Positions 53,595 through 62,457 of a stretch of 64,000 nucleotides of DNA are shown one piece after another. Within the stretch, counting starts at the first letter, position 1, and every line of letters starts with the position of its first letter. A program made the position numbers and the translations under genes. The notes under the pieces were generated by a model that had not been told where the DNA came from, ran no database searches, and saw only the letters and a program-made list of their open reading frames with translations. Source of the DNA: Caulobacter flavus (GTDB taxonomy: Bacteria; Pseudomonadota; Alphaproteobacteria; Caulobacterales; Caulobacteraceae); contig NZ_CP026100.1 in the NCBI RefSeq assembly GCF_003722335.1, positions 5,492,001 through 5,556,000 on the forward strand, in the 5' to 3' direction.

Positions 53595-53926
53595 TGCGCC
53601 AAATCCTGAAGACCAAGTTCGTAAGCGTTCGCGCCGCCGCCCTGGCCGCGGCTCTCCTCGCCGCCGCCGGCCAAGCCCACGCCCAGGCCGTGCAGGCCGA
53701 CCCGCAGGGCTCGTCGGCCGTGCTGTCGGGCGTGATGTGGCTGCAGGGCACGCTGCTGGGCAACGTCGCCACCGCCGTGGCGGTGATGGCGGTGGCCGCG
53801 GTCGGCTTCATGATGCTGACCGGCCGGATGAACTGGCGCTACGGCGCGACCGTGATCCTGGGCTGCTTCATCCTGTTCGGCGCCACCACCATCGTCAGCG
53901 GCATCCGCACGGCGGCGGGCGCGTAA
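53594..53926 (+). CDS. virB2: VirB2-like pilin
   Basis: 110 residues. A cleavable signal ends near GQAHAQA, and two hydrophobic helices (about 50-75 and 84-105) are joined by a short basic loop (LTGRMNWRYG). This fits the T4SS major pilin/TrbC fold. Mature length about 75 residues. It should assemble into the extracellular pilus. It follows virB1 with an overlap and precedes virB3 by 6 bases. Confidence 0.88.
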   Translation: MRQILKTKFVSVRAAALAAALLAAAGQAHAQAVQADPQGSSAVLSGVMWLQGTLLGNVATAVAVMAVAAVGFMMLTGRMNWRYGATVILGCFILFGATTIVSGIRTAAGA

Positions 53927-53932
53927 CCGCCG

Positions 53933-54220
53933 ATGGCCGCTCCCCTCGATCGCGACGTGGTGTTCGGGGCCCTGACCCGGCCCCAGATGTTCGCCGGCGT
54001 GACCTACAGCTACTTCGTCGTCAACGGCGTGGTCACGACCGAGCTGTTCCTGATCACCAAGTCGTTCTGGGCGCTGCTCGCGGCCCTGGCGATCCACGCG
54101 ATCGGCTATGCGGCCTGCCTGCGCGAACCGCGCATCTTCGACCTGTGGCTGACCAGGGTCAGCCGCTGCCCCCGCGTTCCCAATTTCCGGGCCTGGCGAT
54201 GCAACAGCTACCAACCGTGA
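53933..54220 (+). CDS. virB3: VirB3-like inner membrane protein
   Basis: 95 residues. The start DRDVVFGALTRPQMFAGVTYSYF, in short VVFGALTRPQMFAGV, is the classic VirB3 opening. Two membrane helices follow, then a conserved PRIFDLWLTR. It binds VirB4 in the inner-membrane complex. Its end overlaps the VirB4 start by 22 bases, so translation is coupled. Confidence 0.9.
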   Translation: MAAPLDRDVVFGALTRPQMFAGVTYSYFVVNGVVTTELFLITKSFWALLAALAIHAIGYAACLREPRIFDLWLTRVSRCPRVPNFRAWRCNSYQP

Positions 54221-56574
54221 AGCCCAAGGCCAGCAAGGAAGCCTCGGCCGGCAAGCGCCTGCCCTACGCCCGCCTGCTGGACGAGCGGACGGTCGAGACG
54301 CGCGACGGCCTGCTGATGCAGGTGATCCACCTGGCCGGCCTGCCGTTCGAGACCGCCGACAGCGAGACCCTGAACTACCGCAAGGCCGTGCGCGACGTGA
54401 TGTTGCGGGGCCTGGCCTCCTCGCGCTTCGCCGTCTACCACCACGTCGTCCGCCGCGAGGCGCGCGTGGGCACGCAAGGCGCGTTCGCCGACGGCTTCAG
54501 CGCCCGGCTGGACGCCGAGTGGAGCGAACGGCTCGCCGGCCGCAAGCTCTACGTCAACGACCTGTTCCTGACGATCGTGCGCCGACCCCTTCAGGGCCAG
54601 GGCGGGCTGATCGACAAGGCCCTGCGCCTGGCCAAGGGCCCCGCCCAAAGCGCCGGCCAGAAGGCCCAGGACCGCCGCGAACTCGACGCCGCCCGCGACG
54701 GCCTGGTCTCGGCCCTGGCGCCCTACGGCGCGCGGGTGCTCTCCCAGTACGAGGGCGCGAACGGCGCCTGTTCCGAGCCGCTGGAATTCCTGTCCTGCCT
54801 CTACAACGGCGAGATGCGTCCCGTGCTGGTCCCGCAAGGCGACGCCGGCGAGTACCTGCCCTATCGCCGGGTCAGCTTCGGCCACGAGACGCTGGAGCTG
54901 TCGCGCGCCGGGGCCCTGGCGCGGAGCTTCGCCTCGATCGTCTCGGTCAAGGACTACCCCGCCCAGACCACGCCGGGCATGCTGGACGACCTGTTGCGCC
55001 TGCCGTGCGAGATGGTGGTCACCCAGAGCTTCGGCTTCGTCGACCGCCAGCCGACGCTGGACCGCATGAACCTGGCCCTGCGCCGCATGCGCGCGGCCGA
55101 CGACGACGCCGTCAGCGTCAAGGCCGACCTGATCCGCGCCAAGGACGACGTAGTCAGCGGCCGCGCCGCCTTCGGCGAGCACCACCTGTCGGTGCTGGTG
55201 CGCGGCGAGAGCCTGGACGGCCTCGACCAGTCGACCGCCGAGGTGATGAGCGCCTTCACCGAGATGGGCGCGATCGCCGTGCGCGAGGACGTCAATCTGG
55301 AGCCGGCCTTCTGGGCCCAGTTCCCCGGCGCCTTCAAGGACATCGCCCGCCGCGCCCTGATCTCGACCGCCAACTTCGCCGGCTTCGCCAGCGGCCACAA
55401 CTTCCCGGTCGGCAAGGCCCTGGGCAATCACTGGGGCCCGGCGGTGACGCTGCTGGAGACCACCTCGGCAGGCCCCTACCACTTCAACTTCCACAAGGGC
55501 GACCTGGGCAACTTCACGATCATCGGCCCGTCGGGCTCGGGCAAGACCGTGGTGCTGAACTTCCTGCTGGCCCAGGCCCAGAAGTACGCGCCGCGCACGG
55601 TCTTTTTCGACAAGGACCGCGGGGCCGAGATCTTCCTGCGGGCCATCGGCGGCCGCTACGAGGTGCTGCGTCCCGGCCAGGCCACGGGCTTCAACCCGCT
55701 GGCGCTGGAAGACACGCCGGCCAACCGCCGCTTCGTCGCCGACTGGGCTGCGCGCCTCGTCGCCCAGCCCGGCGAGAGCCTGACGCCCGACGACCTGGCG
55801 CGGATCAAGGACGCCGTCGACGCCAACTACGACCAGGCGCCGAAGCTTCGTCGCCTGCGGTGCTTCGCCGAGCTGTTCAAGGGCGCGCGCCGCCCCGACG
55901 CCGCCGACCTCTTCGCCCGGCTGGCGCCGTGGCACGGCGCGGGCGAGCACGCCTGGCTGTTCGACAACGCCGATGACGGCCTGGACCTGTCGGCCGCGAC
56001 GCTCGGCTTCGACATGACCCAGCTGCTGGACGACCCGGCCCTGCGCACGCCCGCCATGATGTACCTGTTCCACCGCGTGGAGCAGCGCCTGGACGGCCAC
56101 CCGACCCTGATCGTCGTCGACGAGGGCTGGAAGGCGCTGGACGACGACGTCTTCGTGGCCCGGATCAAGGACTGGGAAAAGACCCTGCGCAAGCGCAACG
56201 GCCTGGTCGGCTTCGCCACCCAGTCGGCCCAGGACGCCCTGGAAAGCCGCATCGCCAGCGCCATCGTCGAACAGGCCGCCACCCAGATCTTCATGGCCAA
56301 CCCCAAGGCCCAGGCGAAGGACTACTGCGAGGGCTTCGGCCTGACCGAGCACGAGTTCGAACTGGTCCGCAGCCTGCCCGACACCGCCCGCTGCTTCCTG
56401 ATCAAGCACGGGACCGACAGCGTCGTGGCCCGCCTGAACCTGTCGGGCTCGCCCGAGCTGCTGACGGTTCTGTCGGGGCGCGAGAGCACCGTCCGCAAGC
56501 TGGACGCGCTGCGCGAACGCCTGGGCGACGCGCCCGAGGCCTGGATGGCGAAACTCCTGAAGGAGGCCGCATGA
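54199..56574 (+). CDS. virB4: VirB4 secretion ATPase
   Basis: 791 residues from ATG 54199, overlapping virB3. The N-terminal domain (to about residue 400) precedes the ATPase, which has Walker A GPSGSGKTVVLN (about 444) and Walker B LIVVDEGWKAL (about 637), plus an arginine-finger region. VirB4 powers pilus biogenesis and substrate transport at the inner membrane. Length is normal. The next start overlaps its stop by 4 bases (ATGA). Confidence 0.95.
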   Translation: MQQLPTVKPKASKEASAGKRLPYARLLDERTVETRDGLLMQVIHLAGLPFETADSETLNYRKAVRDVMLRGLASSRFAVYHHVVRREARVGTQGAFADGFSARLDAEWSERLAGRKLYVNDLFLTIVRRPLQGQGGLIDKALRLAKGPAQSAGQKAQDRRELDAARDGLVSALAPYGARVLSQYEGANGACSEPLEFLSCLYNGEMRPVLVPQGDAGEYLPYRRVSFGHETLELSRAGALARSFASIVSVKDYPAQTTPGMLDDLLRLPCEMVVTQSFGFVDRQPTLDRMNLALRRMRAADDDAVSVKADLIRAKDDVVSGRAAFGEHHLSVLVRGESLDGLDQSTAEVMSAFTEMGAIAVREDVNLEPAFWAQFPGAFKDIARRALISTANFAGFASGHNFPVGKALGNHWGPAVTLLETTSAGPYHFNFHKGDLGNFTIIGPSGSGKTVVLNFLLAQAQKYAPRTVFFDKDRGAEIFLRAIGGRYEVLRPGQATGFNPLALEDTPANRRFVADWAARLVAQPGESLTPDDLARIKDAVDANYDQAPKLRRLRCFAELFKGARRPDAADLFARLAPWHGAGEHAWLFDNADDGLDLSAATLGFDMTQLLDDPALRTPAMMYLFHRVEQRLDGHPTLIVVDEGWKALDDDVFVARIKDWEKTLRKRNGLVGFATQSAQDALESRIASAIVEQAATQIFMANPKAQAKDYCEGFGLTEHEFELVRSLPDTARCFLIKHGTDSVVARLNLSGSPELLTVLSGRESTVRKLDALRERLGDAPEAWMAKLLKEAA

Positions 56575-57776
56575 CGCCTGTAGCCTGCCCTTCCCCCGAT
56601 GCCGCCCTGGTCCAGGGCCTGATCGGTTCGGTCGACTGCCAGGTGCACGGCCTGGCTCAGGCCGGCTATGCCGCCTTGTCGGCGCCCGGCTCGCCGGTGT
56701 CCACCCTGCTGACCGTGCTGATGACGCTGTACGTGGCCTTCATGGGCTACCGGCTGGTGCTGGGCCGCGGAACCCTACGGATCGGCGACGCCACCATCGC
56801 GGCGGTGAAGCTCGCCTTGGTCGTGGCCCTGGCCACCAACTGGGCGCTGCTGGAGACCCTGGCCTACGACCTGCTGTTCAAGGCCCCGACCGAGGTCGGA
56901 AGCCTGCTGCTGGCCCAGCTGGACAGCGGCTCCGGAAAGCTTGATCCCTTCGTGCGCCTGCAGTTCGCCTTCGACACGCTGCAGGAGGCCGCCCAGCACT
57001 TCGCGACCCGGGCCGGCGCCCGCGACGCGGCCCTGCAGGGCGGTCCCGGCTTCGCGGCCTTCGCCGCCAATGTCGGCGGCCTGGTCATGCTGCTGACCAG
57101 CCTGGGCGTCGTCCTGGCCTGCAAGGTGGTGCTGTCGGTGCTGCTGGCCCTGGCGCCGATCGTCGCCGGCCTGCTGCTGTTCGAGACCACGCGCGGCCTG
57201 GTCGAAGGCTGGCTGAAGGCGATGATCGCGCTCGCCGTCCTGCCGATGATCGCCACCCTGGCCCTGTCGCTGGAGCTGGCCATGCTGGCGCCGTCGTTGA
57301 AGGCCCTGGCGGCCATGAAGGACGTCCAGCAGTTCGCGCAGCTCGACATGGCCCCGGCGATCACCGTGCTGGTGCTCAGCCTCGTCTTCGCCGTCGTGCT
57401 GGTCGCCGCAGCCATCGCCGCCTGCGTGATCGCCGCCGGCCTGCGCCTGCCACGCGAACGCCCGGCCAGCCAGGAGACCCCGATCGTCTCGACGTCCGGC
57501 GCCTCGACCGCCGCGCCGCTGGAGCCGCCGTCGCGCGCCGCCCACGTGGCCGCCGCCGCCGTCAGCCTGGCCCGGCGCGAGGAACAGGCCGCGACGGCCG
57601 CCGCATCGTCCTCGCCCGCCGGCCCGCGCCGGCTGGTGGTGGTCTCCGACCGTTCCTCCGCCGCCCCCGCCACGGGCCCGGCCGCCGCCCAGGCCGCCGT
57701 CGCTCCGCTGGGCGCCAGCTATCGCCGCCCGGCCTCGCCCCGCCGCACCGCCTCCGGAGCCCGGAGAGACCAGTGA
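56571..57776 (+). CDS. virB6: VirB6/TrbL-like polytopic membrane protein
   Basis: 401 residues with five or more membrane helices between about 42 and 295 (for example TLLTVLMTLYVAFMGYRLVL and LGVVLACKVVLSVLLALAP). The usual VirB6 central region GLLLFETTRGLVEGWLKAMI lies between helices. The C-terminal 100 residues are Ala/Pro/Ser-rich and disordered. It lines the inner membrane channel. Starts with a 4-base overlap on virB4; virB9 follows. No VirB5 lies between virB4 and virB6, where it usually occurs. Confidence 0.88.
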   Translation: MTPVACPSPDAALVQGLIGSVDCQVHGLAQAGYAALSAPGSPVSTLLTVLMTLYVAFMGYRLVLGRGTLRIGDATIAAVKLALVVALATNWALLETLAYDLLFKAPTEVGSLLLAQLDSGSGKLDPFVRLQFAFDTLQEAAQHFATRAGARDAALQGGPGFAAFAANVGGLVMLLTSLGVVLACKVVLSVLLALAPIVAGLLLFETTRGLVEGWLKAMIALAVLPMIATLALSLELAMLAPSLKALAAMKDVQQFAQLDMAPAITVLVLSLVFAVVLVAAAIAACVIAAGLRLPRERPASQETPIVSTSGASTAAPLEPPSRAAHVAAAAVSLARREEQAATAAASSSPAGPRRLVVVSDRSSAAPATGPAAAQAAVAPLGASYRRPASPRRTASGARRDQ

Positions 57777-57805
57777 CCCCGCTTACCCGTTCCGGAGTTC
57801 CGCCC

Positions 57806-58555
57806 ATGAAGCGTTCGCTTCTGGCCCTGCCGTTCGCCTGCATGCCGCTCGCCTGCCTGCTGGCCACGCCGGTCATGGCCCAAACGGCCGCCACGCCGGC
57901 CGTCGCCGCCGACCCGCGCATCCGCACCCTGCCCTATGATCCCGACCAGGTTTATCGCCTGGCCGGCGTGATGGGCTTCCAGACCATGCTGGAGTTCGCC
58001 CCCGACGAGCGGATCGAGAACGTCTCGATCGGCGACGCCCTGGGCTGGCAGGTGACGCCCAACAAGCGCGCCACCCTGCTGTTCCTCAAGCCGGTCGACC
58101 GCGCCCCGGTCACCAACATGACCGTCGTCACCGACCGCCGCCGCTACGTGTTCGAACTGTCGACGGCGCCCGGCGGGGCCGACGCGGCCTATGTCGTGCG
58201 CTTCCGCTATCCGGCCGTTCCGGTCGAGATCGCTGCCCCTCCTGCCAAGCCGGTCGCGGCCGAACCGGCGCGCAACGCCGCCTACACCATCAAGGGCCCG
58301 GCCGCCCTGGCGCCGGCCCAGGTGTTCGACGACGGCCGCGCCACCTATTTCGCCTGGCCCAGGCAGGCCGAGCTGCCGGCGATCTTCGTCGTCGGCGCCG
58401 ACGGCTCCGAGGGCCTGGCCAACGCCGTGGTCAAGGACGGCTACCTGGTCGTCGACCAGATCGCGCCGCGCTTCGTGCTGCGCAGCGACAAGGCCGTCGC
58501 CACCGTCGTCAACGCCGCCTGGCGCGCGACCCAAGGCCAGGGGAAGGCCCGATGA
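57806..58555 (+). CDS. virB9: VirB9/TrbG-like core complex protein
   Basis: 249 residues from ATG 57806 (GGAG upstream and a signal peptide MKRSLLALPFACMPLACLLA). A GTG at 57773 with a GTGA overlap on virB6 would add 11 residues and is the alternative. The N-terminal domain has LPYDPDQVYRLAGVMGFQTM, followed by the VSIGDALGWQVTPNKRATLLFLKP strand pair. The C-terminal domain includes FDDGRATYFAWPRQ. It forms the periplasmic/outer-membrane ring with VirB10. No VirB7 lipoprotein gene is present beside it. Confidence 0.9.
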   Translation: MKRSLLALPFACMPLACLLATPVMAQTAATPAVAADPRIRTLPYDPDQVYRLAGVMGFQTMLEFAPDERIENVSIGDALGWQVTPNKRATLLFLKPVDRAPVTNMTVVTDRRRYVFELSTAPGGADAAYVVRFRYPAVPVEIAAPPAKPVAAEPARNAAYTIKGPAALAPAQVFDDGRATYFAWPRQAELPAIFVVGADGSEGLANAVVKDGYLVVDQIAPRFVLRSDKAVATVVNAAWRATQGQGKAR

Positions 58556-59685
58556 CCCACGACATCGATCCGCGCCTGACGCCCCAGGTCCAGGATGACC
58601 TGGCCGCCGCCGACGCCCAGGCCCGCCCCGTGGTCGGCAAGGCCGGCGGGGTGTCGAACCTGGCCATCATGGCCGGCTTCGGCGTGTTCGGCGTCGCCGT
58701 CTTCGCCTGGCTGTCCAGCCATCGCGCCGACGCGAGCCAGCGCCAGCCCGTCGCCGCTCCGCCCGCCGCCGCGCAACCCGCCCCCGTGGCCAGGCTCGCC
58801 CAGGTGCAGGGCCCGCTCTACGCCGTGCCCGCGCCGCAGTTCACGGTCGACAACAGCGCTCCGGCCGATCCGCCCCCGCCGCCCGCGCCCGCCTACGCGC
58901 CGCCCCCGCCGGCCGCCGTGTTCGCCGGTCCGGCGGACGATTCCGGCCGTCGCCGCGCGCCGACCCTGGTGGTCGACCTCAGCGACCGGGGCCAGCCCGC
59001 CGCCAAGCCCTCGCCCGGCAGCCCCGCGGCCGCCGCCGGCGAGGCCACGCGCGTCGCCGCCCTCAATCCCGACGAACGCTTCGCCGACCGCGTCGGCCTG
59101 GACGAGGCCGCGCCCGCCAAGGCCACGGCCATGCAGGACCTCGACGCGATCATCCCGCAGGGCGCGGTGATCCCGGCGGTGATGGAGACGGCGATCAACT
59201 CCGACCTGCCGGGCCTGGCCCGTGCGATGGTCGTCCGCGACGTCAAGAGCTTCGACGGCTCCACCGTACTGATCCCGCGCGGCAGCCGGGTCATCGGCCA
59301 GTACAAGTCGGGCCTGGCCCTGGGCGCCAGCCGCGTCTTCGTGATCTGGACCCGGGTGATCCGGCCCGACGGCGTGTCGGTGCAGATCGGCTCGCCGGCC
59401 GCCGACCCGCTGGGCCGGGGCGGCCTGGAGGGCAAGGTCGACCGCGACTTCTTCACCCGCTTCGGCGGCTCGATCCTGACCTCGGTGCTCAGCGCCGGCG
59501 TCGCCGCGGTCAGCAACGGCCGCTCCAATTCGCAGATCTACATCGGCTCGATGTCGGAGGCGGCCAACCTCGCCAACGCCGCCAAGGGCGCCAACACCTC
59601 GCCGACCATCAAGACCCCCCAGGGCGCGCCGGTGACGATCTTCGTCGCCCGCGACCTCGACTTCACCGGCGTGCGGAGCCTGTGA
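58552..59685 (+). CDS. virB10: VirB10 core complex protein
   Basis: 377 residues. A cytosolic head is followed by a membrane helix (about 37-55), a proline-rich periplasmic arm (PADPPPPPAPAYAPPPP, about 103-120), and the C-terminal TrbI/VirB10 beta-barrel domain. That domain has IPQGAVIPAVMETAINSDLPG and the antenna region (LTSVLSAGVAAVSNGRSNSQ). It spans both membranes and senses ATP use. Starts with ATGA overlap on virB9. Confidence 0.93.
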   Translation: MTHDIDPRLTPQVQDDLAAADAQARPVVGKAGGVSNLAIMAGFGVFGVAVFAWLSSHRADASQRQPVAAPPAAAQPAPVARLAQVQGPLYAVPAPQFTVDNSAPADPPPPPAPAYAPPPPAAVFAGPADDSGRRRAPTLVVDLSDRGQPAAKPSPGSPAAAAGEATRVAALNPDERFADRVGLDEAAPAKATAMQDLDAIIPQGAVIPAVMETAINSDLPGLARAMVVRDVKSFDGSTVLIPRGSRVIGQYKSGLALGASRVFVIWTRVIRPDGVSVQIGSPAADPLGRGGLEGKVDRDFFTRFGGSILTSVLSAGVAAVSNGRSNSQIYIGSMSEAANLANAAKGANTSPTIKTPQGAPVTIFVARDLDFTGVRSL

Positions 59686-59686
59686 C

Positions 59687-60667
59687 ATGACCAGTCACGC
59701 CCCGATGGGGGTCTATCTGGAGGCCTACCTGGCGCCGCTGGCGCCATGGCTGGCCGATCCGGCGGTGACCGACCTCTACGTCAACCGGCCCGGCGAGCTG
59801 TGGGTCGAGCGCCTGGGCGGCGCCGTCGCGCCCGTGGCCGTTCCGGAGCTGGACGAGACCAATCTCTGGCGCCTGGCGCGCCAGGTGGCGGCCATCGCCC
59901 ATCAGGGGGTGAGCCGCGAGCATCCTCTGCTGTCGGCCGTGCTGCCCGACGGCGCGCGGGTGCAGGTCGTCGCCCCGCCCGCCACGCGCGGCGGCGTGGT
60001 CATGGCCATCCGCAAGCACGTGGTCTCGGACCTGTCTCTGGACGACTACGCCGCGACGGGCGCCTTCGACCGCGCGACGACGCCTCCGGCCAGCCCCGAC
60101 GCGGCGCTGAGGGCCCGGCTCGACGCCGGCGACGTTCGCGGCTTCCTGGCGGCGGCGGTGCGGGCCGGCAAGAACATCGTCGTCAGCGGCGGCACCTCGA
60201 CCGGCAAGACCACCTTCCTCAACGCCCTGCTGAAGGAGGTCCCGCTCGACCAGCGCCTGGTGCTGATCGAGGACGCCCCCGAGATCCGCCTCGTCCATCC
60301 CAACGCCGTGGGCCTGGTGGCCGCGCGCGGCGAGCAGGGCGAGGCCCGGGTCGGAGCCGAGGACCTGCTGCAGGCCTCCCTGCGCCTTAGGCCCGACCGG
60401 ATCATCCTGGGCGAGCTGCGCGGGGCCGAGGCCTTCAGCTTCCTGCGCGCCGTCTCCAGCGGCCATCCGGGCTCGATGACCACGGTCCATGCCGACGATC
60501 CGCGCGGCGCCGTCGAGCAGCTGGCCCTGATGGCCCTGCAGGCCGGCGCCAACCTGCGACGTCAGGACGTGGTCGACCACGTCGAGCGCGTCGTCGACGT
60601 CTTCGTCCAGCTTCACCGCCAGGACGGCGTCCGCGCCGTCCGGGAGATCGTGTTCACAGACCGCTAG
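59687..60667 (+). CDS. virB11: VirB11 traffic ATPase
   Basis: 326 residues, hexameric secretion ATPase. The N-terminal domain (ADPAVTDLYVNRPGELWVE) precedes the RecA-like domain with Walker A SGGTSTGKTTFLN (about 168), the Asp box IEDAPEIRL, Walker B PDRIILGELRGAEAF and the His box GSMTTVHADDP. It switches the machine between pilus assembly and transport. It begins 1 base after the virB10 stop. It is the last gene of the operon; the following gene starts 74 bases later. Confidence 0.95.
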   Translation: MTSHAPMGVYLEAYLAPLAPWLADPAVTDLYVNRPGELWVERLGGAVAPVAVPELDETNLWRLARQVAAIAHQGVSREHPLLSAVLPDGARVQVVAPPATRGGVVMAIRKHVVSDLSLDDYAATGAFDRATTPPASPDAALRARLDAGDVRGFLAAAVRAGKNIVVSGGTSTGKTTFLNALLKEVPLDQRLVLIEDAPEIRLVHPNAVGLVAARGEQGEARVGAEDLLQASLRLRPDRIILGELRGAEAFSFLRAVSSGHPGSMTTVHADDPRGAVEQLALMALQAGANLRRQDVVDHVERVVDVFVQLHRQDGVRAVREIVFTDR

Positions 60668-60741
60668 AGCCGGCCTTCACCCACCTTGTTTTTCGCGTTC
60701 AGCGCGCCCGTTCCGCGGGCGTGATCGGGGACTTCTGCGTC

Positions 60742-62454
60742 ATGCGTATCAAACTTCTAGCTTCGGGAGCCGGGATCGGCCTGGCCCTCCTTCTCAGCGC
60801 CTGCGGCGGCGGTGGAGGCGGCGGAGGCGGCGGCTCGTCCGCGCCCCAGGGCGGCGGCACGACGCCGACCACACCGCCCGCGCCCGTCGTCATCTCGGCG
60901 GCCGAGGCCTCGCGCCTGGCCAAGCAGGCCAGCTTCGGCCCCACGCCCGAGCTGATCGACCAGATCGTGGCCGCCAAGAGCGCGTCGGCCTGGGTCGACC
61001 AGCAGCTGGCGCTGAGCTCCAGCAGCTACGCCGACATCGCCGGCAAGGCCGTGCCGACCAACTACTGCACGGCGCAGAGCCTGACGGGTACGGATCTCAG
61101 CAACTGCAACCGCGACAACTTCGGCGCCCTGCCGATGGCCATGCGGTTCTATTCGAACGCCATGGGCAAGGACGACCAGCTGCGCCAGCGCACGGCCTTC
61201 GCCCTGTCGCAGATCGTGGTGGCCTCGGACCTCGAGGTGCACACCACCGCGGGCCTGGCGACCTTCAACCAGATCCTGCTGGGCAACGCCTTCGGCAACT
61301 ACAAGGACATCCTGCGCGAGGTCACCCTGAACCCATTCATGGGCAACTTCCTCGACATGGTCGACAGCAACAAGTCGGCCCCCAACGAGAACTACGCCCG
61401 CGAGCTGATGCAGCTGTTCTCGGTCGGCACGGTGATGCTGAACATGGACGGCACGCCCAAGACCGGCGCCGACGGGGCGGTGATCGCCACCTATTCCAAC
61501 GCCGAGGTCAAGGAGGTGGCCCGGGCGCTGACGGGGTGGACCTACGCCCGCCTCGACGGCGCGGCCATCAGCGACTACGTCAAGGTCGACTACACCCGGC
61601 CGATGATCGTCAACGCCGCGCGGTTCGACACCGGCGCCAAGACGTTCCTGAACGTCACCATCCCGGCCGGCGCGACCCAGCAGCAGAACGTCGACACGGT
61701 GGTCGACACCGTCTTCAACCACCCCAACACCGCGCCCTTCGTCTCCAAGCGGCTGATCCAGCAGCTGACCCTGGCCAATCCCTCGCCGGCCTATGTAGCG
61801 CGGGTCTCGGCCGTGTTCGCCGACAACGGCTCGGGCGTGCGCGGCGACATGAAGGCGGTGATCAAGGCCATCCTCGTCGACGCCGAGGCGCGCGGCTCGG
61901 CCGCCACGCCGGGCAAGGTCAAGGAGCCGGTGCTGTTCCTGACGGGCCTGGCGCGCGGCATGGGCCTGAAGTCGGACGGCTACGCCTTCTACTACCGCGA
62001 CAACGGCCTGGGGCAGATGCCCTTCCGGGCCCCGTCGGTGTTCAACTTCTATCCGTACGACTTCCCGCTGCCGCTGGGCTCGGGCGAGTTCAGCCCGGCC
62101 AGCAAGCTGATGACCACCTCCACCATGGTCGCCCGCCACAACCTGGCATGGGACTGGACCATGGGCGGCGAGTCCACCCGCGCCGAGTTCAAGACCCAGC
62201 CGACCATCGCCGGCTCGGTCCCGGTCGAACTGCCATGGGCCCAATGGGAAGCCCTGGCCGCCGACGAGGCCAAGATGCTCGAGCGCATCGATCTGGTCTT
62301 CCTCAACGGGACCATGACCTCGGCCCAGCGCGCGGCGCTGTCGTCGGCCATGGCCGCCGTCAAGAACACCGACCCCGCCATCCAGGCGCGCAAGCGGGCG
62401 CAGGTCGCCCTCTACATCGTCGCCTCGTCCCCCCACTTCCAGGTCGATCGCTGA
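60742..62454 (+). CDS. DUF1800 family lipoprotein
   Basis: 570 residues from ATG 60742; a GTG at 60721 would put extra residues before the signal. The lipobox LLLSAC (Cys21) is followed by a striking run of ten glycines. The DUF1800 domain (ASRLAKQASFGPTPELIDQI, later YARELMQLFSVGT and ALTGWTY) covers the rest. DUF1800 proteins are exported, of unknown function, and usually paired with DUF1501. Its stop and the next start are 3 bases apart, so the two form a unit, possibly downstream of virB11. Confidence 0.9.
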   Translation: MRIKLLASGAGIGLALLLSACGGGGGGGGGGSSAPQGGGTTPTTPPAPVVISAAEASRLAKQASFGPTPELIDQIVAAKSASAWVDQQLALSSSSYADIAGKAVPTNYCTAQSLTGTDLSNCNRDNFGALPMAMRFYSNAMGKDDQLRQRTAFALSQIVVASDLEVHTTAGLATFNQILLGNAFGNYKDILREVTLNPFMGNFLDMVDSNKSAPNENYARELMQLFSVGTVMLNMDGTPKTGADGAVIATYSNAEVKEVARALTGWTYARLDGAAISDYVKVDYTRPMIVNAARFDTGAKTFLNVTIPAGATQQQNVDTVVDTVFNHPNTAPFVSKRLIQQLTLANPSPAYVARVSAVFADNGSGVRGDMKAVIKAILVDAEARGSAATPGKVKEPVLFLTGLARGMGLKSDGYAFYYRDNGLGQMPFRAPSVFNFYPYDFPLPLGSGEFSPASKLMTTSTMVARHNLAWDWTMGGESTRAEFKTQPTIAGSVPVELPWAQWEALAADEAKMLERIDLVFLNGTMTSAQRAALSSAMAAVKNTDPAIQARKRAQVALYIVASSPHFQVDR

Positions 62455-62457
62455 GCC

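Noticed and set aside
54208..56409. Reverse-strand frame of 733 codons inside virB4
   Set aside because: Antisense to a complete VirB4 ATPase; no recognisable domain.
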